From Erythrobacter sp. 34-65-8 (GTDB lineage: Bacteria; Pseudomonadota; Alphaproteobacteria; Sphingomonadales; Sphingomonadaceae), in assembly GCA_002278985.1 (NCBI GenBank), contig NCJP01000047.1, positions 1 through 9,130 on the forward strand: 9,130 nucleotides of DNA. The letters run 5' to 3'. A program made the position numbers and the translations under genes. Within the stretch, counting starts at the first letter, position 1; the number at the start of each line of letters is the position of its first letter. Below are positions 1-6,284 of this stretch, in pieces. The notes under the pieces were generated by a model that was not told the DNA's origin, ran no database searches, and saw nothing but the letters and a program-made list of their open reading frames with translations.

Positions 1-409
1 ACGGGCGCCGCGCCGGCCGCGGCGACGTAGCGGACGCGGTAGCCGCCGCCGCCGGGCGTTGGCCGTCCAGACCGCCGGAAATCCGGGCGCTGAACTCGTC
101 CAGGTTCGCCGCCGTTCCCAGGCCCGCGTTCTGCAAGAAAAGGCCGAGGTCGGCGCGATACAGGCTAAGGATGTTCGCCGCGCCAACGGCGTTCCGGCTC
201 GCCAGCGCGGCCGCTTCCATTTCCTTCAAAACGGGCAGCAATTCGGCCCACTTGGCGCGGTAGGCTTTCCAGTCTCCGGCGTTCGTCGCCATCGCCAAAT
301 CCTGCTGCCCAATGTCGAGCTTTTGCAGGTTCGCTTCCCACGTCCGGTAGGTCGATTCCTGCGCGTCACAAATGCGCTTCACCCAGGCGTCAGCATCAGC
401 CGCGCCGTG
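1..409 (-). CDS. Unrecognised helical protein fragment, running off the left edge
   Basis: The minus strand is open for 136 codons from 409 to the window edge and reads as a coherent soluble protein. It has an amphipathic helical body with several Trp and Tyr residues (WVKRICDAQEST near the right end, then LPVLKEMEAAALASRN and NILSLYRADLGLFLQNAG), followed by an Ala/Pro/Ser/Arg-rich tail from about residue 118. The opposite plus-strand reading of this stretch is Arg/Gln/Val-rich nonsense, which supports minus-strand coding. Third codon positions seem somewhat less GC-biased than in the other genes (many ttg, gaa, aac, att, ctt). I do not recognise the family. No convincing start lies inside the segment: the frame stays open into sequence antisense to mutS, with an ATG at 478. 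The native N-terminus was therefore probably lost at the junction. The C-terminus lies outside the window. Phage, plasmid or chromosomal origin cannot be decided here. Confidence 0.55.
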
Positions 410-1885
410 GTTCGACTGGCAGGGCAGGCGGACCGGCCAGAGCTGCTCACGGGACTGCTGCCCGCGCTCGGCGGGCATGGCGCGCTGGTGGACTGGCTCG
501 AGCGGGCCCTCGTCCCCACGCCGCCAACCGAACGCCAGCAGGGCGGCTACATCGCCGGCGGCTACGATGCTGCGCTGGACGAACTGCGCCAGGTTTCGGG
601 CAATGCCCGCCGCGCCATCGCCGCGCTCGAAGCGCGCTACCGGGCCGAGACCGGCATTGCCGCACTCAAGATCCGCCACAATGGTGTGCTCGGTTACTTC
701 ATCGAGGTCCCCAGCCGCCATGCCGATAGTCTGATGACAGCGGACAGCGGCTTTACCCACCGCCAGACCATGGCCAGCGCAGTGCGATTCAATTCGCTCC
801 AGTTGCACGAGGAGGCCAGCCGCATCGCCGAAGCGGGCGGCCATGCTCTGGCAGCTGAAGAGGCCCACTTCGAGGAGCTCTGCAGTGCAGTGGTGACGAG
901 CCGCGAGGCCATCGCCCGCACGGCCGAGGCGCTCGCCCGGCTCGACGTTGCGTCAGGGCAAGCCGAACGCGCGGCCGAGGGTGACTGGTGTCGGCCGGAC
1001 ATCGTCGAGCAACCCTGCCTCGCGATTACCGGCGGGCGTCATCCGGTGGTGGAAACGGCGCTGGTCAAGGCGGGCGAGCGGTTCGTTGCCAACGATTGCA
1101 CGCTCGGCCCGGATAACCGCCTGTGGCTGATCGGCGGGCCGAACATGGGCGGCAAGTCGACTTTCCTGCGCCAGAATGCGCTGATCGTGCTCCTGGCCCA
1201 GGCCGGGTGCTTCGTGCCCGCCCGGTCCGCCAAAATCGGCCTGGTCGATCGGCTCTTCAGCCGGGTCGGTGCCTCCGACAACCTGGCGCGCGGGCGATCG
1301 ACCTTCATGGTCGAAATGGTCGAAACCGCCGCCATCCTGTCACAGGCGACCGAACGCAGCTTCGTCATCCTCGACGAGGTCGGGCGCGGCACTTCGACCT
1401 ACGACGGGCTGGCACTGGCCTGGGCGGTGGCCGAGGCGGTGCATGAGACCAACCGGTGCCGCTGCCTGTTCGCCACCCACTACCACGAACTCGCGCGGCT
1501 CGCCGAGACCTGCGATGCGCTGTCGCTCCACCATGTCCGGGCGCGCGAATGGAAGGGCGATCTGGTGCTCCTGCACGAGCTGGCCGATGGCCCTGCCGAT
1601 CGCAGCTACGGGCTGGCCGTGGCGCGGCTCGCAGGCGTCCCGGCACCGGTGGTGGCCCGGGCCAAGGCCGTGCTCGACAAGCTGGAGAAAGGCCGGGCCG
1701 AAACCGGGGGTCTCGCCGCAGGCCTTGGCGACCTGCCCCTGTTTGCCGCCGCCAGCGCCCAGCCCGAGCCGCAGCGCGACGCCGTGCGCGAGGAACTTCA
1801 GGCGCTCGATGTTGACGCCCTGAGCCCGCGCGAGGCGCTCGACCTGCTCTACCGTTTCAAACGCACGGCCGCTACCGATCCTTAA
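407..1885 (+). CDS. mutS: DNA mismatch repair protein MutS, N-terminally truncated
   Basis: MutS recognises mismatches as a dimer, and its ATPase domain recruits MutL. Convincing MutS sequence begins near 430-440 (LLPALGGHGALVDWLERALV). It continues through core/clamp motifs (GGYIAGGYDAALDELR, TGIAALKIRHNGVLGYFIEVP) into a complete ATPase domain. Walker A GPNMGGKST is at 1136-1162, Walker B ILDE at 1367-1378, then GRGTSTYDG and FATHYHEL, and the C-terminal helix motif SPREALDLLYRFKR. About 400 residues of a typical 850-900-residue MutS are absent: the mismatch-binding domain, the connector and the first part of the core. The frame stays open back to a TTG at 59, but that part is antisense to another frame and not MutS-like. 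GTG 407 is only the first in-frame start codon near the junction and has no evident ribosome site. As it stands the product could not bind mismatches. It is either a disrupted gene or an assembly join. Confidence 0.88.
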   Translation: MVRLAGQADRPELLTGLLPALGGHGALVDWLERALVPTPPTERQQGGYIAGGYDAALDELRQVSGNARRAIAALEARYRAETGIAALKIRHNGVLGYFIEVPSRHADSLMTADSGFTHRQTMASAVRFNSLQLHEEASRIAEAGGHALAAEEAHFEELCSAVVTSREAIARTAEALARLDVASGQAERAAEGDWCRPDIVEQPCLAITGGRHPVVETALVKAGERFVANDCTLGPDNRLWLIGGPNMGGKSTFLRQNALIVLLAQAGCFVPARSAKIGLVDRLFSRVGASDNLARGRSTFMVEMVETAAILSQATERSFVILDEVGRGTSTYDGLALAWAVAEAVHETNRCRCLFATHYHELARLAETCDALSLHHVRAREWKGDLVLLHELADGPADRSYGLAVARLAGVPAPVVARAKAVLDKLEKGRAETGGLAAGLGDLPLFAAASAQPEPQRDAVREELQALDVDALSPREALDLLYRFKRTAATDP

Positions 1886-1911
1886 CTACGCCACGGTTAG
1901 GGTTGCGGGCC

Positions 1912-2256
1912 ATGTATCGCCACCTGTTCCGCAACCGCTGGATCGCCCTGGGCTTCGTTGCCCTGTCGGCCGCCAGTGCCGCCAGCCTGGTCGGAACCGA
2001 GGAGGGCGGCGGCATGATCGATGAGGCCACTGCCCAGCTCAACGGCCAGAAGGCCGAATTCGAACAACAGGCTGCCGATCTCGCCAAACCGACCCGCAGC
2101 CACACCGTGATCGAACTGGACGATTCCGGCTTTGCGGAAGACGACGACCTGGTCGATCAGGGCACCGGGCTGGAGCCGGAGCCCGATCCGGGCGAAGGGT
2201 TCGATCCCGCGCCGATGCTCGACCCGGTTCCGGCCGAGCCTTCCCCCATCGAATAG
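1912..2256 (+). CDS. Small acidic membrane-anchored hypothetical protein
   Basis: This 114-residue protein follows mutS with a 26-base gap and may be co-transcribed with it. ATG 1912 is preferred over an in-frame TTG at 1903; a weak TTAGGG purine stretch lies about 10 bases upstream. A basic N-terminus (MYRHLFRNR) precedes one hydrophobic segment, about residues 10-27, ending in a small-residue run (AASAASLVG). It could be an uncleaved anchor or a signal peptide. The rest is hydrophilic: an Ala/Gln/Glu-rich helical part (about 35-60), then a very acidic, proline-rich tail with EPEPDPGEGFDP and ending PSPIE. No catalytic motif or known domain was recognised. The gene ends 14 bases before the convergent dehydrogenase gene. 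Function is unknown. The TM segment and high GC3-style coding support it being real. Confidence 0.62.
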   Translation: MYRHLFRNRWIALGFVALSAASAASLVGTEEGGGMIDEATAQLNGQKAEFEQQAADLAKPTRSHTVIELDDSGFAEDDDLVDQGTGLEPEPDPGEGFDPAPMLDPVPAEPSPIE

Positions 2257-2270
2257 TCCGGCCCAATACC

Positions 2271-3140
2271 CTAGCGGGTGGGGACCGGAACTTCGTTCGA
2301 GTAGTCGTAGAACCCGCGCCCGGTCTTGCGGCCAAGCCAGCCAGCCTCGACATATTTCACCAGCAGCGGCGCGGGGCGATACTTGCTGTCACCGGTGGTG
2401 TCGTAGAGCACCTTGATGATCTCGAAACAGGTGTCGAGCCCCACGAAATCGGCCAGCTGCAGCGGGCCCATCGGGTGGTTGAGGCCGAGGCGGCAGCCCT
2501 TGTCGATATCCTCGATATTGGCAGTCGACTGGCCGAGCACGAAGATCGCCTCGTTGATCATCGGCAGGAGGATGCGATTGACCACGAAGCCGGGCTCGTC
2601 CTGGCTCAGCACCACTTCCTTGCCCAGCCCTTCGGCAAACGCCACCACCCGGTCCGTGGTTTCCTGCGCGGTGGCGAGGCCCGGAATGACCTCGATCAGG
2701 CCCATGACCGGTACCGGATTGAAGAAGTGCAGCCCGATGAAGCGCGCCGCATCGGGCGAGAAATTGGCCATCCGGGTAATCGGGATCGAGCTGGTGTTGC
2801 TGGCCATGATAGCGCCCTGTGACAGGACCTTGCCGGCGGCCTCGAAGATCGACTGCTTGACCGTTTCGCGCTCGGTCGCTGCCTCGATGATCAGGTCGGC
2901 GTCCGCCATCGGCTCGTAGCTGCCGATCGGGGTAATGCGGGCCAGCGCGGCCTCCGCATCCTCGATTGCGATCTTGCCCCGGCCGACCAGCTTGCCGAGC
3001 GCCTTGTCGATCCCCGCCCGCGCCTTTTCGGCCACGGCAAGGTCGACATCTGCCAGGAGGACCGGAATCCCGTGCTGGGCGACAGTCTGGGCAATGCCGG
3101 AGCCCATCTGCCCGGCCCCGATCACGGCGACTTTCTGCAT
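2271..3140 (-). CDS. hbd: 3-hydroxybutyryl-CoA dehydrogenase (3-hydroxyacyl-CoA dehydrogenase family)
   Basis: This 289-residue NAD(P)-dependent enzyme interconverts 3-hydroxybutyryl-CoA and acetoacetyl-CoA in short-chain fatty-acid and butanoate metabolism. The N-terminal Rossmann domain shows [10 protein letters not shown] (G8-x-G10-x-x-G13), with an acidic D31 at the end of strand 2 that suggests NAD preference. Family active-site positions are present: S117 (NTSS), H138 in HFFNP, E150, and N188 in GFVVNR. The C-terminal dimerisation domain has [18 protein letters not shown] and [10 protein letters not shown]. Length is normal for the single-domain Hbd/PaaH group, without a hydratase fusion. 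ATG 3140 is chosen over an upstream in-frame start at 3167 because the family begins just before the Rossmann strand and an AAGGGA site lies about 8 bases upstream. It lies 77 bases downstream of the adenosyltransferase gene, probably in the same transcript. The subgroup name (hbd or paaH) cannot be settled by eye. Confidence 0.93.
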   Translation of the reverse strand: MQKVAVIGAGQMGSGIAQTVAQHGIPVLLADVDLAVAEKARAGIDKALGKLVGRGKIAIEDAEAALARITPIGSYEPMADADLIIEAATERETVKQSIFEAAGKVLSQGAIMASNTSSIPITRMANFSPDAARFIGLHFFNPVPVMGLIEVIPGLATAQETTDRVVAFAEGLGKEVVLSQDEPGFVVNRILLPMINEAIFVLGQSTANIEDIDKGCRLGLNHPMGPLQLADFVGLDTCFEIIKVLYDTTGDSKYRPAPLLVKYVEAGWLGRKTGRGFYDYSNEVPVPTR

Positions 3141-3217
3141 TGCACCATCCCTTCGCATTTGCAGCAAAGCGCGCCTGTTAGCGAGGGTCGGGCTGCATGG
3201 CTAGAGCGGAGCGGTTT

Positions 3218-3802
3218 CTAGCGGCTCGCCCCTGGCACCCATTTGACATCGCTGCGCCCGTCATCGTTGAGGACCCGGGCCAGGACGAACAGGTAATCGG
3301 ACAGGCGGTTGATATAGGCGGCAGCCATGGGATTGACCGGCTCGGCTTCAGCCAGCGCGGTGACGGCCCGTTCCGCACGCCGGGCGATGGCGCGGGCGAG
3401 ATGGGTATGCCCGGCCGCCACGCTGCCGCCGGGCAGGATGAAGCTGGTCAGCGGCTCCAGCCTTTCGTTGAGATCGTCGATCTGCTGCTCGAGCCACTCG
3501 ACCTGTTGCGGCACGACCCGCAGCACCATGTCGGACGGGGTGAAATCCACTCCCCCCAGCGCGCCGAGGGGGGTCGCCAGATCGGCGCCAAGGTCGAACA
3601 TATCGTTCTGGATGCGCTGGAGGGCGGCGGTGAGGCTGTCCTGCGCGATCACGGCGGCGGCCACCCCGATGGCGCTGTTGGCTTCGTCCACCTCACCAAT
3701 CGCGGCGATCCGCAGCGAATGCTTGGCCGTGCGCGAGCCATCGACCAGGCCAGTGGTGCCCTGGTCCCCGGTGCGGGTGTAGATGCGGTTGAGCTTGACC
3801 AT
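3218..3802 (-). CDS. Cob(I)alamin adenosyltransferase, PduO/MMAB type
   Basis: This 194-residue PduO-family enzyme transfers the adenosyl group of ATP to cob(I)alamin, giving coenzyme B12. It acts in the cytoplasm and supplies mutases such as methylmalonyl-CoA mutase. The N-terminal ATP-binding signature YTRTGDQGTTGL is at residues 8-19, followed by GEVDEANSAIG (36-46), FDLGADLATP, the FILPGG turn (121-126), RRAERA (141-146) and the C-terminal helix NRLSDYLFVLAR (165-176). Length is typical for a bacterial PduO-only protein, with no extra domain. The start at 3802 (MVKLNRIYTRTGD) matches the family; an in-frame ATG 39 bases upstream would add a non-conserved Ser/Pro/Arg stretch and overlap the preceding gene. 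It begins 10 bases after the twin-transmembrane gene. The family is clear; symbols vary (pduO, cobO-like, atr), so none is given. Confidence 0.93.
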   Translation of the reverse strand: MVKLNRIYTRTGDQGTTGLVDGSRTAKHSLRIAAIGEVDEANSAIGVAAAVIAQDSLTAALQRIQNDMFDLGADLATPLGALGGVDFTPSDMVLRVVPQQVEWLEQQIDDLNERLEPLTSFILPGGSVAAGHTHLARAIARRAERAVTALAEAEPVNPMAAAYINRLSDYLFVLARVLNDDGRSDVKWVPGASR

Positions 3803-3812
3803 GCAGCGCGAC

Positions 3813-4043
3813 TTAGCGCGAGGCGGCGAGGATGATGGCAACCACCACGATCGCCAGCGCCTGATACTTGATCCGCGCGAACATCATCTTGTTCTGCAGC
3901 AGCTGCATGTCGGTGGCGGTTTCGCCCTGCCCGGTTTCGAGATCAATCTTGGTACTTTTCATGAAAGCCACGATGCCCCGCACCAGCGAGACGAGGACCA
4001 GGGCCATGAGGGCCACGAGCACGATGACGAGGACAGTGTTCAT
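3813..4043 (-). CDS. Twin transmembrane small protein, HIG1-like
   Basis: This 76-residue inner-membrane protein has two hydrophobic helices (about residues 3-28 and 60-74) joined by a polar loop rich in Glu, Thr and Lys. The second half, LLQNKMMFARIKYQALAIV, is the conserved core of the short alphaproteobacterial twin-transmembrane family related to HIG1-domain proteins. Mitochondrial members of that family associate with respiratory complexes; a similar role here is inference only. It sits between gluQ and the cobalamin adenosyltransferase on the same strand. Its ATG lies 54 bases after the present gluQ stop, but only 9 bases after the second TAG at 4053-4055 that would be the ancestral gluQ end. 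A modest TTAGGCGG site precedes the ATG. Confidence 0.88.
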   Translation of the reverse strand: MNTVLVIVLVALMALVLVSLVRGIVAFMKSTKIDLETGQGETATDMQLLQNKMMFARIKYQALAIVVVAIILAASR

Positions 4044-4052
4044 GCCGCCTAA

Positions 4053-4097
4053 CTAGGTACTCGCCAGCGAAATTCCAGCGGGAAAGTTGTGCTGCCT
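4053..4097 (-). other. Detached in-frame C-terminal tail of gluQ, beyond the premature TAG
   Basis: After the gluQ stop the same frame reads RQHNFPAGISLAST and then TAG at 4053-4055. The preceding GEDGPALAAS and this tail together resemble the normal end of alphaproteobacterial GluQRS proteins, in which a phrase like FPAGIS is common. The distance from the second TAG to the next gene (9 bases) fits operon packing. The segment is therefore read as a relic of coding sequence, or as coding if the TAG is a sequencing error or is read through. Confidence 0.5.
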
Positions 4098-4907
4098 CTA
4101 CGAAGCCGCCAGGGCCGGTCCGTCCTCGCCCCGCAGGCGGCGTTCGGCCAGCCCGAATCCGGATCCACCCGAACCCCGCCGCTTGGCCAGCTTGCGGCCC
4201 GTTTCGTCCACCAGCAGGGGATGGTGATGCCAGCGCGGCACGGGCAAATCGAGCAGGGCCTGAAGCAGCCGGTGGATGTGCGTGGCCGCGAACAGGTCCG
4301 CTCCCCGGGTGACCAGGGTGACGCCGTCTGCCGCATCGTCCAGCGTCGCGGCAAGGTGATAGCTGGCGGGCAGGTCCTTGCGCACCAGCACGACATCGCC
4401 CAGCGCCAGCGGATCGGCCTGCTGGACACCGGTGAGCGCGTCTTCCCATGTGAGCGGCCCGGTCAGGGCCAGCGCCCGGACAATGTCGAGCCGCAGCGCC
4501 GCCGGTTGCGCCGGATCGACCGGCCTGCCCTTGCAGGTGCCGGGATAGACCAGACCCTCCGGGCCTGGCGTTGCCCCCGCTTGCTCGATGTCCTTGCGGG
4601 TGCACGTGCATGGATAGAGCAGGCCCATGGCCTCAAGCCGCGCGGCTGCATTGCGATAGCTGCCAAGCCGGGTGGATTGCGCAGGCACTTCTTCCCATTC
4701 CAGCCCGAGCCACGCCAGATCGCGGCGGAACTCGTCCGCCAGTTCGGGCCGGCTGCGCGGCCCGTCAATATCCTCGATGCGCAGCAGGAATCGCCCGCCA
4801 TTCGCCCGCGCCAGATCGTGCGCCATGACCGCCGAGAACGCGTGGCCGAGGTGCAGCGGCCCGTTCGGGCTGGGGGCGAAACGGGTGACGTTTGCAGTGG
4901 TTGGCAT
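4098..4907 (-). CDS. gluQ: Glutamyl-Q tRNA(Asp) synthetase, apparently clipped at the C-terminus
   Basis: GluQRS is a cytoplasmic paralogue of the catalytic half of glutamyl-tRNA synthetase. It activates glutamate and attaches it to queuosine at the wobble base of tRNA-Asp. The 269-residue product has TRFAPSPNGPLHLGHA with the HIGH-like HLGH at 19-22, RIEDID (43-48), and the GluQRS zinc ligands C100, C102, Y121 and C125 (CTC...YPGTC). It also has the KMSKS-equivalent KLAKR at 239-243. The anticodon-binding half of GltX is absent, as expected. Oddity: the frame stops at TAG 4098-4100 after GEDGPALAAS, then continues in frame with RQHNFPAGISLAST to a second TAG at 4053-4055. That looks like the normal family ending, so one nonsense change may have removed 15 residues. 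Catalytic motifs are intact; effect on activity is unknown. It diverges from the HNH gene. Confidence 0.93.
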   Translation of the reverse strand: MPTTANVTRFAPSPNGPLHLGHAFSAVMAHDLARANGGRFLLRIEDIDGPRSRPELADEFRRDLAWLGLEWEEVPAQSTRLGSYRNAAARLEAMGLLYPCTCTRKDIEQAGATPGPEGLVYPGTCKGRPVDPAQPAALRLDIVRALALTGPLTWEDALTGVQQADPLALGDVVLVRKDLPASYHLAATLDDAADGVTLVTRGADLFAATHIHRLLQALLDLPVPRWHHHPLLVDETGRKLAKRRGSGGSGFGLAERRLRGEDGPALAAS

Positions 4908-4939
4908 GGCGCGCGTGAGGACATCCCTGTGGATAGCCT

Positions 4940-4958
4940 GTCTGTAACAGACTTGACG
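4940..4958 (+). promoter_or_regulatory. Palindrome abutting a TTGACG -35-like hexamer in the gluQ/HNH divergent gap
   Basis: A 13-base inverted repeat, GTCTGT-A-ACAGAC (4940-4952), is perfect in both six-base arms. It is followed immediately by TTGACG (4953-4958), a good match to the sigma-70 -35 consensus. A weak -10 candidate, CATCTT, sits 16 bases further on (4975-4980). Transcription would then start near 4987, upstream of GTG 5006 but downstream of ATG 4964. An operator for divergent control is possible; no known regulator's site was recognised, and it does not match the alphaproteobacterial LexA pattern. Confidence 0.3.
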
Positions 4959-4991
4959 CCTTCATGCGCAAATGCATCTTCGACATCAATC

Positions 4992-4998
4992 AGGGAGA
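4992..4998 (+). promoter_or_regulatory. Ribosome binding site deciding the HNH gene start
   Basis: AGGGAGA at 4992-4998 is a good Shine-Dalgarno match. It ends about 7 bases before an in-frame GTG at 5006, whereas the upstream ATG at 4964 has no comparable purine run. This favours GTG as the true start and removes 14 residues (MRKCIFDINQGDAL) that do not look like the family's N-terminus. Confidence 0.6.
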
Positions 4999-5005
4999 CG
5001 CGCTT

Positions 5006-5614
5006 GTGTTCAAGGCCGATCTGATCGAACGGACCGCCAAGGTCCGAAGTCCGCTGGAGGATCCGACGCGTAACCTCGCGGCGTGCCCCTCGCTCGTTCT
5101 CAATGCCGACTACACTCCGCTGTCCTATTACCCGCTCAGCCTGTGGCCGTGGCAGACCGCGATCAAGGCGATCTTCCTTGACCGGGTCGACGTGATCGAG
5201 ACCTACGACCGGCACGTCCATTCCCCCTCGCTCGACATGAAGATCCCGAGCGTGATTGCCCTGAAGCAATACGTCCGCCCAAGCGAGTTTCCCGCCTTCA
5301 CCCGCTTCAACCTGTTCCTGCGCGACCGGTTCGCCTGCCAGTACTGCGGCGACACGCACCACCTGACCTTCGATCACGTGATCCCGCGCCGGCTCGGCGG
5401 GCGGACGACGTGGGAGAACATCGCCACCGCCTGCGCTCCCTGCAACATGAAGAAAGGCGGGCGCACGCCGAAGCAGGCGGGGATGCACCTTGCCTCCCAG
5501 CCGATCCGCCCGACCCACTGGCAGCTGCAGCAACAGGGCCGCCTGTTCCCTCCGAACCACCTGCACGAGACATGGCGGGACTGGCTCTATTGGGATATCG
5601 AGCTGGAGGCGTAA
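5006..5614 (+). CDS. HNH endonuclease-family protein
   Basis: This is a 202-residue protein when started at GTG 5006 (MFKADLIERTAKVRSPLEDP); an in-frame ATG at 4964 gives 216. The N-terminal half (about 28-100) is the stretch conserved in the widespread bacterial group of these proteins: LVLNADYTPLSYYPLSLWPW, then IPSVIALKQYV. The HNH fold follows: zinc CxxC C111/C114, HLTFDHVIPR with D123-H124, N138 in TTWENI, and a second CxxC at C143/C146 followed by N147. A Trp-rich tail ends the protein. The metal-binding and catalytic positions look intact, so nuclease activity is plausible. The biological target of this family is not established to my knowledge. There is no partner methylase, toxin/immunity or phage gene nearby, and it sits among housekeeping genes, so I infer a resident chromosomal gene rather than a restriction system. 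Confidence 0.9.
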   Translation: MFKADLIERTAKVRSPLEDPTRNLAACPSLVLNADYTPLSYYPLSLWPWQTAIKAIFLDRVDVIETYDRHVHSPSLDMKIPSVIALKQYVRPSEFPAFTRFNLFLRDRFACQYCGDTHHLTFDHVIPRRLGGRTTWENIATACAPCNMKKGGRTPKQAGMHLASQPIRPTHWQLQQQGRLFPPNHLHETWRDWLYWDIELEA

Positions 5615-5616
5615 GG

Positions 5617-5634
5617 CGCCTGCCGCGGCGGGCG
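5617..5634. terminator. GC-rich inverted repeat between convergent genes, possible terminator
   Basis: CGCCTGC (5617-5623) and GCGGGCG (5628-5634) can pair over 7 bases with one G-T wobble and a 4-base loop. It fills most of the 22-base gap between the convergent HNH and DUF305 genes, where a shared bidirectional terminator would be expected. No T-run follows on either strand, so a classical intrinsic terminator is not shown. Confidence 0.25.
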
Positions 5635-5636
5635 GA

Positions 5637-6194
5637 CTAGTCCTTCGCCGCCCTGATCTGCGGCACCATGTCCGGGGTCACTTCGGCCGGGACGGCTGGC
5701 AACGGCGCATTTCCCTGTTCGCCGTTCTGATCGATTTCATCCAGCAGCAGCTTCATCTCGGCAATTTCGCGTACCTGGCTGCGAATGATCTCGTCAGCGA
5801 GCTCGCGCACCCTCGGATCGCTGATTTCTGCCTTGCGCGCATTGTTGATGGCGATCGAGTGATGCGGAATCATCGATTCCATGAAACGGGTATCGTCAAT
5901 CAGGGTCTGCGAGCGGTTCAGCACGAGCAGGACGCCAGCAACAAGCAACCCGCCCGACAGGACCGCGATCTTGGCCCCTTTGGGCTGGTACATCTTCCAC
6001 ATGAATGCCAGCATGACCGCAGTCATGACTCCACCCATGATAAGTGAGGCCAGCAGACGGTTTACACTGAAGAGGGCGTGCTCGCCCGAATAGACCAGTT
6101 GGTACATCAGCACGAACATGATCACGGTCGAGGTGACGATCATCGCAGCAAAGCGGCCCCAGCCCATTGCCATGTGATTGTCTGACTGGTCCAT
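5637..6194 (-). CDS. Membrane-anchored DUF305 protein
   Basis: This is a 185-residue protein. Three hydrophobic segments (about residues 16-35, 46-68 and 75-93) are followed by a hydrophilic domain carrying the DUF305 signature FMESMIPHHSIAI, with M105, M108, H111 and H112. A helix with REIAEMKLLL completes it; DUF305 is a helical, ferritin-like fold. A Pro/Ala/Glu-rich tail follows. The three-segment topology should place the DUF305 domain on the periplasmic side if the N-terminus is cytoplasmic. DUF305 proteins often occur near copper or other metal-resistance genes, and Met/His clusters suit metal binding, but no metal-resistance gene is visible here. The start at 6194 is well supported by a GGAGGAG site just upstream. 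It lies 90 bases downstream of kynU on the same strand and could have its own promoter there. The biochemical role is unknown. Confidence 0.87.
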   Translation of the reverse strand: MDQSDNHMAMGWGRFAAMIVTSTVIMFVLMYQLVYSGEHALFSVNRLLASLIMGGVMTAVMLAFMWKMYQPKGAKIAVLSGGLLVAGVLLVLNRSQTLIDDTRFMESMIPHHSIAINNARKAEISDPRVRELADEIIRSQVREIAEMKLLLDEIDQNGEQGNAPLPAVPAEVTPDMVPQIRAAKD

Positions 6195-6261
6195 AGCTGC
6201 TCCTCCGCCTGGCTCATCGACTTAGAACCGAACGGGAAAGAGCGTTTTTTGTTTCAGCTTT

Positions 6262-6276
6262 TCCCGCTTGGCGGGA
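6262..6276. other. Perfect short hairpin downstream of kynU
   Basis: TCCCGC-TTG-GCGGGA forms a perfect 6-base stem with a 3-base loop, 9 bases past the kynU stop. On the kynU strand it is followed by an A-rich run rather than a U-run, so intrinsic termination is doubtful. It could still act as a transcript-end stabiliser or as a site upstream of the DUF305 gene. Confidence 0.3.
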
Positions 6277-6284
6277 TGGATGCA

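Noticed and set aside
59..406. Plus-strand open frame continuous with MutS, starting at TTG 59
   Set aside because: Its translation is Arg/Gln/Val-rich and unlike the MutS N-terminus, while the opposite strand reads as a sensible protein. It is an antisense shadow kept open by high GC.
2413..2919. Long plus-strand open frame opposite the dehydrogenase gene, and similar antisense frames across the window
   Set aside because: Ser/Arg/Thr-rich translations without motifs, fully antisense to clear conserved genes; typical high-GC shadows.
4169..4183. KLAKR instead of KMSKS in the glutamyl-Q synthetase, as a sign of a dead enzyme
   Set aside because: KLxKR variants are normal for this family; HLGH and the zinc ligands are intact.
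4940..4952. SOS (LexA) box upstream of the HNH gene
   Set aside because: The palindrome does not fit the alphaproteobacterial GTTC-N7-GTTC pattern.
5006..5614. HNH gene as part of a restriction, toxin or prophage module
   Set aside because: No methylase, immunity or phage gene is near; the neighbours are housekeeping genes and the codon use matches them.
6241..6276. T-run plus hairpin as an intrinsic terminator
   Set aside because: On the plus strand the T-run precedes the hairpin, and no plus-strand gene ends there; on the kynU strand an A-rich run follows the stem. The order is wrong for an intrinsic terminator.
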